Made by a program: the position numbers and the translations under genes. Below are positions 26,066 to 33,438 of a stretch of 64,000 bases of DNA, piece by piece; position 1 is the first letter of the stretch; every line of letters begins with the position of its first letter. Under the pieces are notes generated by a model. That model made no database searches. It was not told the origin of the DNA and saw nothing but the letters and a program-made list of their open reading frames with translations. Where the stretch lies: positions 1 through 64,000 of the forward strand of contig NZ_PPEK01000007.1 in the NCBI RefSeq assembly GCF_002899715.1, given 5' to 3'. The DNA comes from Enteroscipio rubneri. Its GTDB lineage: Bacteria; Actinomycetota; Coriobacteriia; Coriobacteriales; Eggerthellaceae.

Positions 26066-26941
26066 ATGGTATGGAACGAGCTTATCGTATGCTACCTGTT
26101 TCTTGCCGGGTTGGGAGCGGGGTCGTTTCTCCTTGCAAGCGTCACCGGATGGCTTTCCGGTTCGACGAAGAAGATCCGGCTTATCGGGTCGGTCGTTGGT
26201 TTGGCGACGGTTGCAGTTGGTACGCTGCTTCTCATGGTGGATGCAAGAGCGGGCCTGGGCAGTCCTGCACGCTTCTTCGGCCTCGTGTCGAATCTCGGTT
26301 CGCCTATGGCTTGGGGAGTGTTGTGCCTGAGCGTCTTTCTCGTGATTGCTGCGGCGTCCCTGATCTTTCAGCTTGCCAAGAAGAAGGTTCCAAAATTCAT
26401 TGACGTGCTGGGGATGCTATGCTCGCTTGGCGTCGCAACGTATACCGGCGTGCTTCTTGGGGCTGCGAAGGCGTATCCGCTATGGAACATGGCGATCCTC
26501 CCTGCATTGTTCGTCGTTTCCGCTGCTCTTGCCGGTTTCTCGCTCGTGTCGGCCATCGCTTACTTTTCCGCTCGCGACGAACTCCCTTCCTTGACATTCA
26601 TGCCCAAAGCCGAGGTTGTGCTGCCGGTGCTCGTCGGGGTTCTCTTTGCGGCGTTGCTTGTCGCCACCGCGGCCGTTCCCGGCGACTCGGCGCACGCTGC
26701 TGCGAGTTTGTCGGTGCAGCGCATGCTCGTGGGATCCTTCGCCTCTGTTTTCTGGATAGGGGTGGTGGTGTGCGGAATCGTCGTTCCCCTGGTCGCAGGC
26801 GTATGCCGCCTTATTTCGAAGCGGCGCGACGTGACGAACGTCGGCATGATCGGCTATGTGGCTTCCTGCATCGGGGAGTTCGCGATGCGCTACGTTATCG
26901 TGATGGCTGCGGTGAGCATCACCTTGGGGGCCGCTTTCTAG
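26066..26941 (+). CDS. NrfD/DmsC-type quinol-oxidising membrane subunit
   Basis: A 291-residue polytopic protein with about eight or nine transmembrane helices, beginning MVWNELIVCYLFLAGLGAG, the usual NrfD opening. It anchors the complex and oxidises menaquinol for the reductase. The ATG at 26066 has GGGAG ten bases upstream; a GTG at 26057 would overlap the previous stop but sits too close to that box. Codon usage (more TTG, CTT, GCT) is looser than that of the two GC-rich partner genes, hinting at a different history. Confidence 0.9.
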   Translation: MVWNELIVCYLFLAGLGAGSFLLASVTGWLSGSTKKIRLIGSVVGLATVAVGTLLLMVDARAGLGSPARFFGLVSNLGSPMAWGVLCLSVFLVIAAASLIFQLAKKKVPKFIDVLGMLCSLGVATYTGVLLGAAKAYPLWNMAILPALFVVSAALAGFSLVSAIAYFSARDELPSLTFMPKAEVVLPVLVGVLFAALLVATAAVPGDSAHAAASLSVQRMLVGSFASVFWIGVVVCGIVVPLVAGVCRLISKRRDVTNVGMIGYVASCIGEFAMRYVIVMAAVSITLGAAF

Positions 26942-26955
26942 CAGAATGATCATCA

Positions 26956-26989
26956 CGGCGAGCGTCCGCCCCCTCCCGGGCGCTCGCCG
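26956..26989 (+). terminator. Hairpin between the membrane subunit and TorD genes
   Basis: CGGCGAGCG (26956-26964) pairs with CGCTCGCCG (26981-26989) around a C-rich loop. No T-run follows, so it may be an attenuator or mRNA-stabilising stem rather than a full terminator. Confidence 0.4.
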
Positions 26990-27052
26990 ATCTGCCCTTG
27001 CGGCCAGAGGGGCGGGGCGCGACCCCGTCCCTCCTTCGAGAGAGGAAAAGCT

Positions 27053-27670
27053 GTGGAACAGATAGGGAACGACAGCCTTGCCGCGGCGAGCGTGTATGCG
27101 CTGTTCGCCTCCGTGCTGTCCAACGAGCCCGACGCGCAGCAGGTTGAGCGCATGGGTCTGTTGCTGGAAGCAGCGGGCGCGGAAGCGCCCGGCGACGTTG
27201 CCGTCGGCGAGGAACTGGTGCACCGCTTCCATGACCGCCTGGTCGTAGCAGTGTCGCCGTTGTACGTGCCGGCGGTGGAAAGCTGCATGGCCGATGCGCG
27301 CCAGGGCGAGGACGGTCGCCTGGAACCGGGGCACGTGGACGGCAGGCGCATGACCGAGGTGCTGGCCTGCTATCGCATGTATGGCTTCGACCCGCGCGCG
27401 CTGAACGGGTTCGGCCCCCTCGTCGGGTCGATGCGCCCGGATCACCTTGTGGCCGAGCTCGCGTTTATGGCGCACCTGCGCCGCGTGCAGGCGGCCGGGA
27501 ACGTGCGGGGGAGGGCGGCCGGCGCCTTCGCCGAGGAGTTCCTCGAGCGTCATCTTCGCCACTGGACGCCCACGCTGTGTGCCTTCGCGCGCCAGCGCGA
27601 CGACGACGTGTACGTGCGGTTGTTCGATGCCGTGCAGCGGTGGGTCGGACTGGATGCGGCAGCAGGTTAG
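27053..27670 (+). CDS. TorD/DmsD family molybdoenzyme chaperone
   Basis: A 205-residue cytoplasmic protein of the TorD/NarJ all-helical type, with AAASVYALFASVLSNEPDAQ at the N-terminus and ELAFMAHLRRVQ and FLERHLRHWTP in the C-terminal half, matching conserved stretches of the family. It would bind the Tat signal of the catalytic subunit and hold it until cofactor insertion. A GTG start follows GAGAGGAAAAGCT. Confidence 0.82.
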   Translation: MEQIGNDSLAAASVYALFASVLSNEPDAQQVERMGLLLEAAGAEAPGDVAVGEELVHRFHDRLVVAVSPLYVPAVESCMADARQGEDGRLEPGHVDGRRMTEVLACYRMYGFDPRALNGFGPLVGSMRPDHLVAELAFMAHLRRVQAAGNVRGRAAGAFAEEFLERHLRHWTPTLCAFARQRDDDVYVRLFDAVQRWVGLDAAAG

Positions 27671-27786
27671 TTGGTGCTGCATCCCTCGCGCCGGTCGCTC
27701 CAGGCGAGCGCCTGATGCCATGCCGTGCCAGACCTGAATCCCAGCAGGCGAGCGGGTTTGCCTGGGCGCGGCATGCGGGCTTCCCG

Positions 27787-28131
27787 CTAGCCCAGGATGC
27801 GGGCGAACTCCTTCTCGGCGTCTTCCTGAAGCTTCTTGTCGATGGCCATGTAGGCCTCGAGCAGCATGGCGCCGGCGTCGGTCAGGGTGCTGCCGTGCGC
27901 GCCGTCGCGATCAAGCAGCTGGATGCCCAGAGCCGCTTCGGTGTCCTTCACGATACGCCATGCCTTGCTGTAGGCCATGCCCATGCTTTTGGCCGACGAG
28001 TTGAGCGAACCCGTCTCGCGCACGCCTAAGCACAGGCTGGCGATGCCGCGTCCGAACAGCGAGCCGCTCTCGGAGTCGGGGTTCATGATGGACAGCCTGA
28101 TCGTCGGCTTCAGGTTCGCAAGTTCGCTCAT
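27787..28131 (-). CDS. ModE/LysR-type winged-helix regulator without sensor domain
   Basis: A 114-residue protein with the N-terminal ModE/LysR-like domain: GLGVRETGSLNSSAKSMGMAYSKAWRIV-like segment (about 33-60), then LGIQLLDRDGAHGSTLTDAG, the wing and following helix. The TOBE molybdate-binding domains of full-length ModE are absent. It converges with torD, so it may regulate molybdenum-enzyme genes in this island, or bind another ligand. Its trigger cannot be read from the sequence. Confidence 0.75.
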   Translation of the reverse strand: MSELANLKPTIRLSIMNPDSESGSLFGRGIASLCLGVRETGSLNSSAKSMGMAYSKAWRIVKDTEAALGIQLLDRDGAHGSTLTDAGAMLLEAYMAIDKKLQEDAEKEFARILG

Positions 28132-28181
28132 AGTCTATCCTCGTTCTTCTCCGGTCATAGCCGTTTTCGTTGCGGGAAGCG

Positions 28182-29756
28182 TCAGTCGTTGCGCGCGGAC
28201 GCCGTCGCGTCCAGCTTCTCCATGAAGCGCGCGGCCGCCGCCTCGATGCTGTCCGCGTCTCCCTCTATAACCTCGCCGAAGCGGATGGGTAGCGCGTCGA
28301 GCTCGGCCAGGCCGCGGGGGACGTCATTCGCCCCCGTCTCGCGTGCGATCAGGTCGTTCAGCTCGCAGCCGGAAAGCGCGGCCACGTCGTCGGGCAGCGC
28401 GGCGCCCGGCTCGATGCCGTGCAGCGCGCGATATACGTTGTCGCCGAACTTGGCCCAGTGCGCCGTGCTCGCGATGAGCACGGGGTTCTCGCCCCGGAGG
28501 TTCTCGGCGGTCTGGTAGGCCACGGCCGTATGCGGGTCCAGCAGGTAGCCGTGCTCGTCGAACACGCGCTTGATGGTGCGAAGGCACGTGGCGTTGTCGA
28601 TGGAGTCGGAGGCGAACAGCTCCCTCACGCGGGCGAACGTGTTCTCGTCCACGCGGAAGTGGCGCTGCTCGCGCAGGTCGGACATCCAGCCGGCTATGGC
28701 CTCGGCGTCGCGCCCCGTCAGCTCGAACAGCTGGCGCTCCAGGTTCGACGACACGAGGATGTCCATCGAAGGGGAGGGCGTCAGCACGAAGGGGCGCTCG
28801 GAGATGTCGTAGGTGCCCGTGTTGATGAAGTCGGTGAGCACGCGGTTCTCGTTGCTGGCGCAGTACAGCATGCCCAGCGGCACGCCCATGCGCTTGGCGT
28901 AGTAGGCGGCCAGGATGTTGCCGAAGTTGCCCGTGGGTACGCACACGTCCAGCTCGTCGCCCAGTCCCAACTTGCCGTCTGCCACCAGCTGCGCGTAGGC
29001 CGACACGTAGTACACGATCTGGGGCATGAGGCGCCCCCAGTTGATGGAGTTCGCGCTGGAGAGCGCCACGCCGTGCTCTTCCAACAGCTGCTCCGCGAAC
29101 TCCTCGTCGCCGAACACGTTCTTCGCGCCGGTTTGGCAGTCGTCGAAATTGCCGCGCACGCCCCACACCTGCACGTTGCGCCCGCGCTGCGTGGCCATCT
29201 GCTTGAACTGGATGTCGCTCACGCCGCCGTCGGGGTACATCACGCCTATGCTCACGCCGTCCACGTCGCGGAAGCCCTCGAGCGCGGCCTTGCCCGTGTC
29301 GCCCGATGTGGCCACGAGGATGAGGAAGTCGTGGTCGAGCTTCCCCTGTTCGCGCAGCTGGGCGGCGCTTGCGGAGAAGAACCGCGGCAGGCACTGCAGC
29401 GCCATGTCCTTGAACGCGCTCGTGGGACCGTGCCACAGTTCCAGCACGTGGGTGTCGGCCGTAAGCGACGTGATGGGGCAGATGCGCTCGTCGTCGAAGT
29501 TGTCGCCGTAGGCTTGGGCCATGAGCTCTTCGATGGTCTCGGCGGGCAGGTCGACGTCGAACACCCGGTAGATGCGCGCCGCGCGCTGGGCGTAGGGCAG
29601 CTGCGCTAGCGCCGCGATATCCTCCAGGGAAAGCTCCGGGATGCGCTCGGGCACGTACAGCCCGCCGCCAGCCGCTAGCCCGTCGACGACGGCTTCCGTG
29701 AACGTGACCGGGCGCTCGGCGCACCCGCGCGTGTCGATGTAATGGTTTTCAGCCAT
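28182..29756 (-). CDS. thrC: Threonine synthase
   Basis: A 524-residue PLP enzyme that converts O-phosphohomoserine to threonine. The N-terminal YIDTRGCAERPVTFTEAVVDGL is the threonine synthase lead-in, the PLP lysine lies in TSAFKDMALQ, and phosphate-binding ATSGDTGKAAL and PTGNFGNILAAY follow. Length fits the long (type 1) family. The ATG at 29756 begins the conserved domain; the upstream extension has no coding signal. The minus-strand TATACT at 29809-29804 is the probable -10, giving a leader of about 40 nt. Confidence 0.93.
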   Translation of the reverse strand: MAENHYIDTRGCAERPVTFTEAVVDGLAAGGGLYVPERIPELSLEDIAALAQLPYAQRAARIYRVFDVDLPAETIEELMAQAYGDNFDDERICPITSLTADTHVLELWHGPTSAFKDMALQCLPRFFSASAAQLREQGKLDHDFLILVATSGDTGKAALEGFRDVDGVSIGVMYPDGGVSDIQFKQMATQRGRNVQVWGVRGNFDDCQTGAKNVFGDEEFAEQLLEEHGVALSSANSINWGRLMPQIVYYVSAYAQLVADGKLGLGDELDVCVPTGNFGNILAAYYAKRMGVPLGMLYCASNENRVLTDFINTGTYDISERPFVLTPSPSMDILVSSNLERQLFELTGRDAEAIAGWMSDLREQRHFRVDENTFARVRELFASDSIDNATCLRTIKRVFDEHGYLLDPHTAVAYQTAENLRGENPVLIASTAHWAKFGDNVYRALHGIEPGAALPDDVAALSGCELNDLIARETGANDVPRGLAELDALPIRFGEVIEGDADSIEAAAARFMEKLDATASARND

Positions 29757-30142
29757 GTCCTGCGCTTTCTGGTCGAATTCGCACGTTTCGATTATCCATC
29801 CTAAGTATACTATGTTCCGAAAACAACCGGCGCGTCGCGAGACCCTGTTTTTCTTCCCGAAAACTCGATTTGACGAGAACCTGTTCGGCACATCGCCCGA
29901 GTATTGGTTGAACTTGCAGCGCAACACCGATTTGTGGGAGTCGCTCGACCTCCATCGCGATGATCTTGAGCGCATAGAGCCGCTCGCCTTGGGCATGGTG
30001 GGCTGAGCCTCTTTCGCCCGCCCGACCGCCTTGTTTCCGCTGTGCAACGGTTCGCCTCCGCACCCGCGCGATGCCGCTGTCGCGTCCTACCCTGGTGCTC
30101 GATAGCGCAGGCAGGGCAACTGATGAAGGCGAGGCGAGGCGG
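29757..30142. other. Divergent intergenic region of thrC and the CopB-type ATPase
   Basis: Contains the thrC -10 (29809-29804, minus) within the palindrome AAGTATACTAT. The rest shows no clear gene; an open frame through 29755-30006 lacks a ribosome site. No T-box, riboswitch or metal operator was recognised. Confidence 0.5.
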
Positions 30143-32275
30143 ATGGGCGGGCATGACGGCGAACGCGAGGACGGGCGGGACGGCTCTTCCGGAAAGGACG
30201 CCTCCGGGGGCGGCATGGCGATGCACGGGGCGAACCTCAAGCGGCGGTTCTTCGCGAGCCTCGTGCTGACGATTCCCATCCTGCTGCTGTCCTCGCCCAT
30301 GGGGATGGCGCTCCCCATCACGCTCGCGTTCCCCGGCTCGGACTGGGTCGTGGCGGCGCTCGCCACGGTGCTGTTCGTCTACGGCGGCATGCCGTTTCTG
30401 CGCGGGGCGGCGGACGAGCTCAGGCGCCGCCAGCCCGCCATGATGACGCTCGTGGCGCTCGGCATCACCACGGCCTACGCCTACAGCATCTACGCCTTCG
30501 TCCAGCGCTCCGTCCTGCACGCGGCGGGCATGCACATGGACTTCTTCTGGGAACTGGCCACGCTCATCGTCATCATGCTCCTGGGCCATTGGGTGGAGAT
30601 GCGGGCCGTCATGGGCGCGGGCGACGCGCTCAAGGAGATGGCCGAGCTCCTGCCGGCGCAGGCCCACGTGGAGCGGCCGGACGGCTCCTTCGCCGATGCG
30701 CCGCTGTCCGAGGTGCAGGTGGGGCAGACCGTCATGGTAGAGGCGGGCGAGAAGGTGCCCGCCGACGGCGAGGTCGTGCGCGGCGAGTCGCAGGTGAACG
30801 AGGCGCTCGTCACCGGCGAGGCGCGCGACGTGGCCAAGGGAGCGGGCGACTCCGTGTTCGGCGGATCGCAGAACGGCGACGGCACGCTGTACGTGCGCGT
30901 GACCGGCACGGGCGAGTCGGGCTACCTTGCCCAGGTCATGAAGCTGGTGTCGCAGGCGCAGCAGGAGAAGTCGCGCGCCGAGGTGCTGTCGGACAAGGTG
31001 GCGCGCTGGCTGTTCTACGCCGCCGTGGGCGTGGGCGTCGCGGCCTTCGCCGCGTGGCTTGCCGTGACGGGTAGCGTGGGCGACGCGCTCACGCGCATGG
31101 TCACGGTGTTCGTCATCGCGTGCCCGCATGCGCTCGGCTTGGCCATACCGCTCGTGGCCGCGCGCTCCACGTCCATCGGCGCGCGGCACGGCCTGCTCGT
31201 GCGACGCCGACGGGCGCTTGAGGTGGCGCCGCGCGTGAACGTGGTGATGATGGACAAGACCGGCACGCTCACCGAGGGCGACTTCCGCGTGGCGGAGGTG
31301 CGCGCGGTGGGAAAGCCGGGCTCCGGCGATGGCAAGGGCGATAATGCCGGAGGGGCCGCCGGCACGGTCGCGGTAAATGACGAGAAAAACGGCGGCGCAT
31401 CCGCCGACGACCGTGCCGATGACTGCGTGCTCGCGATCCTCGCCGGGCTCGAGCAGTCCTCGTCGCATCCGCTCGCGGCGAGCATCGTGGCCGCAGCACG
31501 CGACCGGGGCGTGCGCCCCGCGCCCGTGCGCGACGAGCACGCCGTGGCCGGCGTGGGCGTGGAGGGCACGCTCGAGGACGGGCGGAAGGCGCTCGTTGCG
31601 AACGCGCGCCACCTCGACGAGCGGCGCATCGTCTACGACCGCGACCTGTTCCAGCAGCTCGCAGGCCGCGGCCTCACGGTGAGCTTCCTCGTGATCGACG
31701 GCGTCGTGGCCGGCGTGGTGGCCCAGGGCGACGAGGTGAAGCCCACGGCGCGCGAGGCGGTGCGGCAGCTCAAGGAGCGCGGCATCGCGCCCGTCATGCT
31801 CACGGGCGACAACGAGGAGGCCGCGCGCGCCGTGGCCCGCGACCTCGGGATCGACGAGTTCCACGCTGGGCTCGTGCCCCAGGACAAGGTGCGCCTCGTG
31901 CAGAAGCGCCGCACGGCGGGCGACGTGGTCATGATGGTGGGCGACGGCATCAACGACGCGCCCGCCCTCGCGAAGGCCGACGTGGGCGTGGCCATCGGGG
32001 CGGGCACCGACGTTGCCATCGACTCCGCCGACGTCGTGCTCGTGAAGAGCGATCCGGAGGACATCGTGCGGCTGCTCGACCTGGGCACGAACACCACGCG
32101 CAAGATCAAGCAGAACCTCTGGTGGGGCGCCGGCTACAACATCGTGGCCATCCCGCTGGCGGCAGGCGTGCTGGCGCCCGCGGGCATCCTGCTGAGCCCC
32201 GCCGTGGGCGCCGTGCTCATGAGCCTGTCCACCGTCATCGTGGCCGTGAACGCCATGACGCTCAAAGACGACTGA
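30143..32275 (+). CDS. copB: CopB-type P1B ATPase (copper/silver exporter)
   Basis: A P-type ATPase of 710 residues from the ATG at 30143. The ion-binding helix has CPH (C327-P328-H329) rather than CPC, the mark of CopB/P1B-3 pumps. The phosphorylation site is D371 in MMDKTGTLTEG, the ATP-binding HP motif is SSHPLAA, and the hinge is GDGINDAPAL. The short N-terminus carries only a few His/Met residues; no CxxC metal-binding domain is present. An ATG at 30071 is in frame but lacks a good ribosome site. Substrate (Cu+, Cu2+ or Ag+) is inferred from CPH. Confidence 0.88.
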   Translation: MGGHDGEREDGRDGSSGKDASGGGMAMHGANLKRRFFASLVLTIPILLLSSPMGMALPITLAFPGSDWVVAALATVLFVYGGMPFLRGAADELRRRQPAMMTLVALGITTAYAYSIYAFVQRSVLHAAGMHMDFFWELATLIVIMLLGHWVEMRAVMGAGDALKEMAELLPAQAHVERPDGSFADAPLSEVQVGQTVMVEAGEKVPADGEVVRGESQVNEALVTGEARDVAKGAGDSVFGGSQNGDGTLYVRVTGTGESGYLAQVMKLVSQAQQEKSRAEVLSDKVARWLFYAAVGVGVAAFAAWLAVTGSVGDALTRMVTVFVIACPHALGLAIPLVAARSTSIGARHGLLVRRRRALEVAPRVNVVMMDKTGTLTEGDFRVAEVRAVGKPGSGDGKGDNAGGAAGTVAVNDEKNGGASADDRADDCVLAILAGLEQSSSHPLAASIVAAARDRGVRPAPVRDEHAVAGVGVEGTLEDGRKALVANARHLDERRIVYDRDLFQQLAGRGLTVSFLVIDGVVAGVVAQGDEVKPTAREAVRQLKERGIAPVMLTGDNEEAARAVARDLGIDEFHAGLVPQDKVRLVQKRRTAGDVVMMVGDGINDAPALAKADVGVAIGAGTDVAIDSADVVLVKSDPEDIVRLLDLGTNTTRKIKQNLWWGAGYNIVAIPLAAGVLAPAGILLSPAVGAVLMSLSTVIVAVNAMTLKDD

Positions 32276-32404
32276 GCCCGCACGGGGGCGTCCGGTTCTC
32301 GCCCCCGCTCCCGCCCACGTCCTCTTGCGCACGACGTCCCGTCAACGATTCCAAAAAATGTTAGCCAAGGCTTCCATTCTGCAAAAGTTTGCTATAAGAT
32401 ACTT

Positions 32405-32424
32405 TTGTTACATGAAGCTAACTC
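32405..32424 (+). promoter_or_regulatory. Candidate iron-regulator operator in front of feoA1
   Basis: GTTA (32407-32410) and TAAC (32419-32422) are separated by 8 bp, the same spacing as at 33359 and 36526. TATAAG at 32393-32398 is the -10, so the operator lies over the transcription start. A repressor here would block initiation. Confidence 0.55.
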
Positions 32425-32437
32425 GATGGGAGCCACC

Positions 32438-32743
32438 ATGGACAACGCAACGGTTGCAAGCATGCAGGGAACGGTCGGTCGTTCGGACGCGGGGTCTGCG
32501 CCCGGCATCGCGTGCCAGCAGATGCCGCTCTCGTTTCTGAGGGACGGCGAGACCGGCACGATCGCGAAGGTACGTGGTCGCGGTGACCTTCATCACCATC
32601 TGGAGAACCTCGGTTTCGTCGAAGGCGCGCAGGTGACGGTAGTCTCCGAGGCCGCCGGTGACCTCATCGTCGAGGTCAAGGGCACCCAGATTGCGCTCAA
32701 CCGCCAGGTTGCATCCCGCATCATCACGAACGCCGCCGCTTAG
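32438..32743 (+). CDS. feoA: FeoA domain protein (first copy)
   Basis: A 101-residue cytoplasmic SH3-like protein that assists FeoB. The domain begins at about residue 28: MPLSFLRDGETGTIAKVRG, then ENLGFVEGAQVTVVSEAAG, and ends RQVASRIITNA. The ATG at 32438 has GGGAGCC before it; an in-frame start at 32405 would lie within the operator. The N-terminal 25 residues are extra to the family. Confidence 0.88.
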   Translation: MDNATVASMQGTVGRSDAGSAPGIACQQMPLSFLRDGETGTIAKVRGRGDLHHHLENLGFVEGAQVTVVSEAAGDLIVEVKGTQIALNRQVASRIITNAAA

Positions 32744-32757
32744 CGTGTCCGCACCCC

Positions 32758-32859
32758 GCACGGTGCACCCTTCATAGCGAACATACTATGGCGTTCCGTG
32801 CACCGTACAACTGGTACAGCACGCACCCCGCAAGGAGCGCACCTCGCACGGTGCACCCT
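32758..32859 (+). repeat. Direct repeat pair GCACGGTGCACCCT
   Basis: Exact 14-bp copies at 32758-32771 and 32846-32859, each followed by CA within two bases. GGTGCACC inside each is palindromic, and an inverted relative CCGTGCACCG lies between them. The block sits in the non-coding region 32744-33055, just before two parS-like sites. Confidence 0.6.
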
Positions 32860-32931
32860 CACGGCGTGGATCCATGGTGCCATCTATAGCGTGCATCCCA
32901 TGGTGGGCATCGTGCGCTGTGCACGTGCGAA

Positions 32932-32947
32932 TGTTTCACGTGAAACA
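32932..32947. promoter_or_regulatory. parS centromere-like site (exact consensus)
   Basis: TGTTTCACGTGAAACA matches the bacterial chromosomal parS consensus exactly. The palindrome extends further on each side (CGAA before, TTCG after). ParB would load here for chromosome segregation. Confidence 0.88.
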
Positions 32948-32966
32948 TTCGTTCTAGACGAGCAGA

Positions 32967-32982
32967 TGTTCCATGTGAAACA
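32967..32982. promoter_or_regulatory. Degenerate parS-like site
   Basis: TGTTCCATGTGAAACA differs from the parS consensus at two positions and lies 19 bp after the exact site. Its flanks (GCAGA before, TCTGC after) extend the palindrome, as in the other sites. Confidence 0.65.
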
Positions 32983-33055
32983 TCTGCTCCGCACCGGCCG
33001 GAGCTTATCGAGTTGGCGTAATCGCAGGAAACATCAAGGAAAGGAAACGAGGCAT

Positions 33056-33292
33056 ATGGCAGAAGCTCAGGATCGAACGCTGCGCGACGTGGCCATCGGC
33101 AAAACCGCCACGGTCCGTCGTTTGAAAGGTGAGGGCGCGCTCAAGCGTCACATCATGGACATGGGCATCACCAAGGGGACGAGCGTGTTCGTCCGCAAAG
33201 TCGCGCCGTTGGGCGACCCGATCGAGGTCACAGTGCGCGGATACGAGCTGTCGCTGCGCAAGAGCGAGGCGGAGAGCATCCTCGTCGGCTGA
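33056..33292 (+). CDS. feoA: FeoA domain protein (second copy)
   Basis: A 78-residue FeoA: LRDVAIGKTATVRRLKGEG, MDMGITKGTSVFVRKVAPLG, DPIEVTVRGYELSLRKSEA. Tandem FeoA copies before FeoB are common in anaerobes; one or both would bind the FeoB G domain. The ATG at 33056 follows AAGGAAACGAGG. The parS-like sites lie in its upstream leader. Confidence 0.9.
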   Translation: MAEAQDRTLRDVAIGKTATVRRLKGEGALKRHIMDMGITKGTSVFVRKVAPLGDPIEVTVRGYELSLRKSEAESILVG

Positions 33293-33325
33293 CGTTGCCG
33301 GGCGAAAGCGCCAGACGACGAGGGT

Positions 33326-33350
33326 AGAGGCGCTGCGGCGCTTCTCTTTT
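33326..33350 (+). terminator. Probable rho-independent terminator after feoA2
   Basis: AGAGGCGC-TGCG-GCGCTTCT forms a stem with a T-rich tail (CTCTTTT). It would separate the feoA transcript from feoB, which has its own operator just downstream. Confidence 0.55.
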
Positions 33351-33356
33351 GAGACT

Positions 33357-33376
33357 AAGTTAGTAACAGCTAACTT
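33357..33376 (+). promoter_or_regulatory. Candidate iron-regulator operator in front of feoB
   Basis: AAGTTAG (33357-33363) and CTAACTT (33370-33376) form a perfect 7-bp dyad with a 6-bp spacer, the best of three related sites (32405, 33357, 36524). It suits a dimeric DtxR/MntR-type repressor. Confidence 0.65.
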
Positions 33377-33438
33377 ATAACAGGTCGACGGGGAATGGCA
33401 GACCCCTGGAAACTTCGAAGCAGATGGAAAGGCTGAAC

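Noticed and set aside
29810-32332. An 840-codon minus-strand open frame opposite the P1B ATPase
   Set aside because: Antisense shadow; His-rich composition mirrors the codon bias of the real gene.
32276-33438. Fur box before the feo genes
   Set aside because: No GATAATGAT-like sequence; the GTTA-N8-TAAC dyad fits a DtxR-type regulator, which is encoded nearby.
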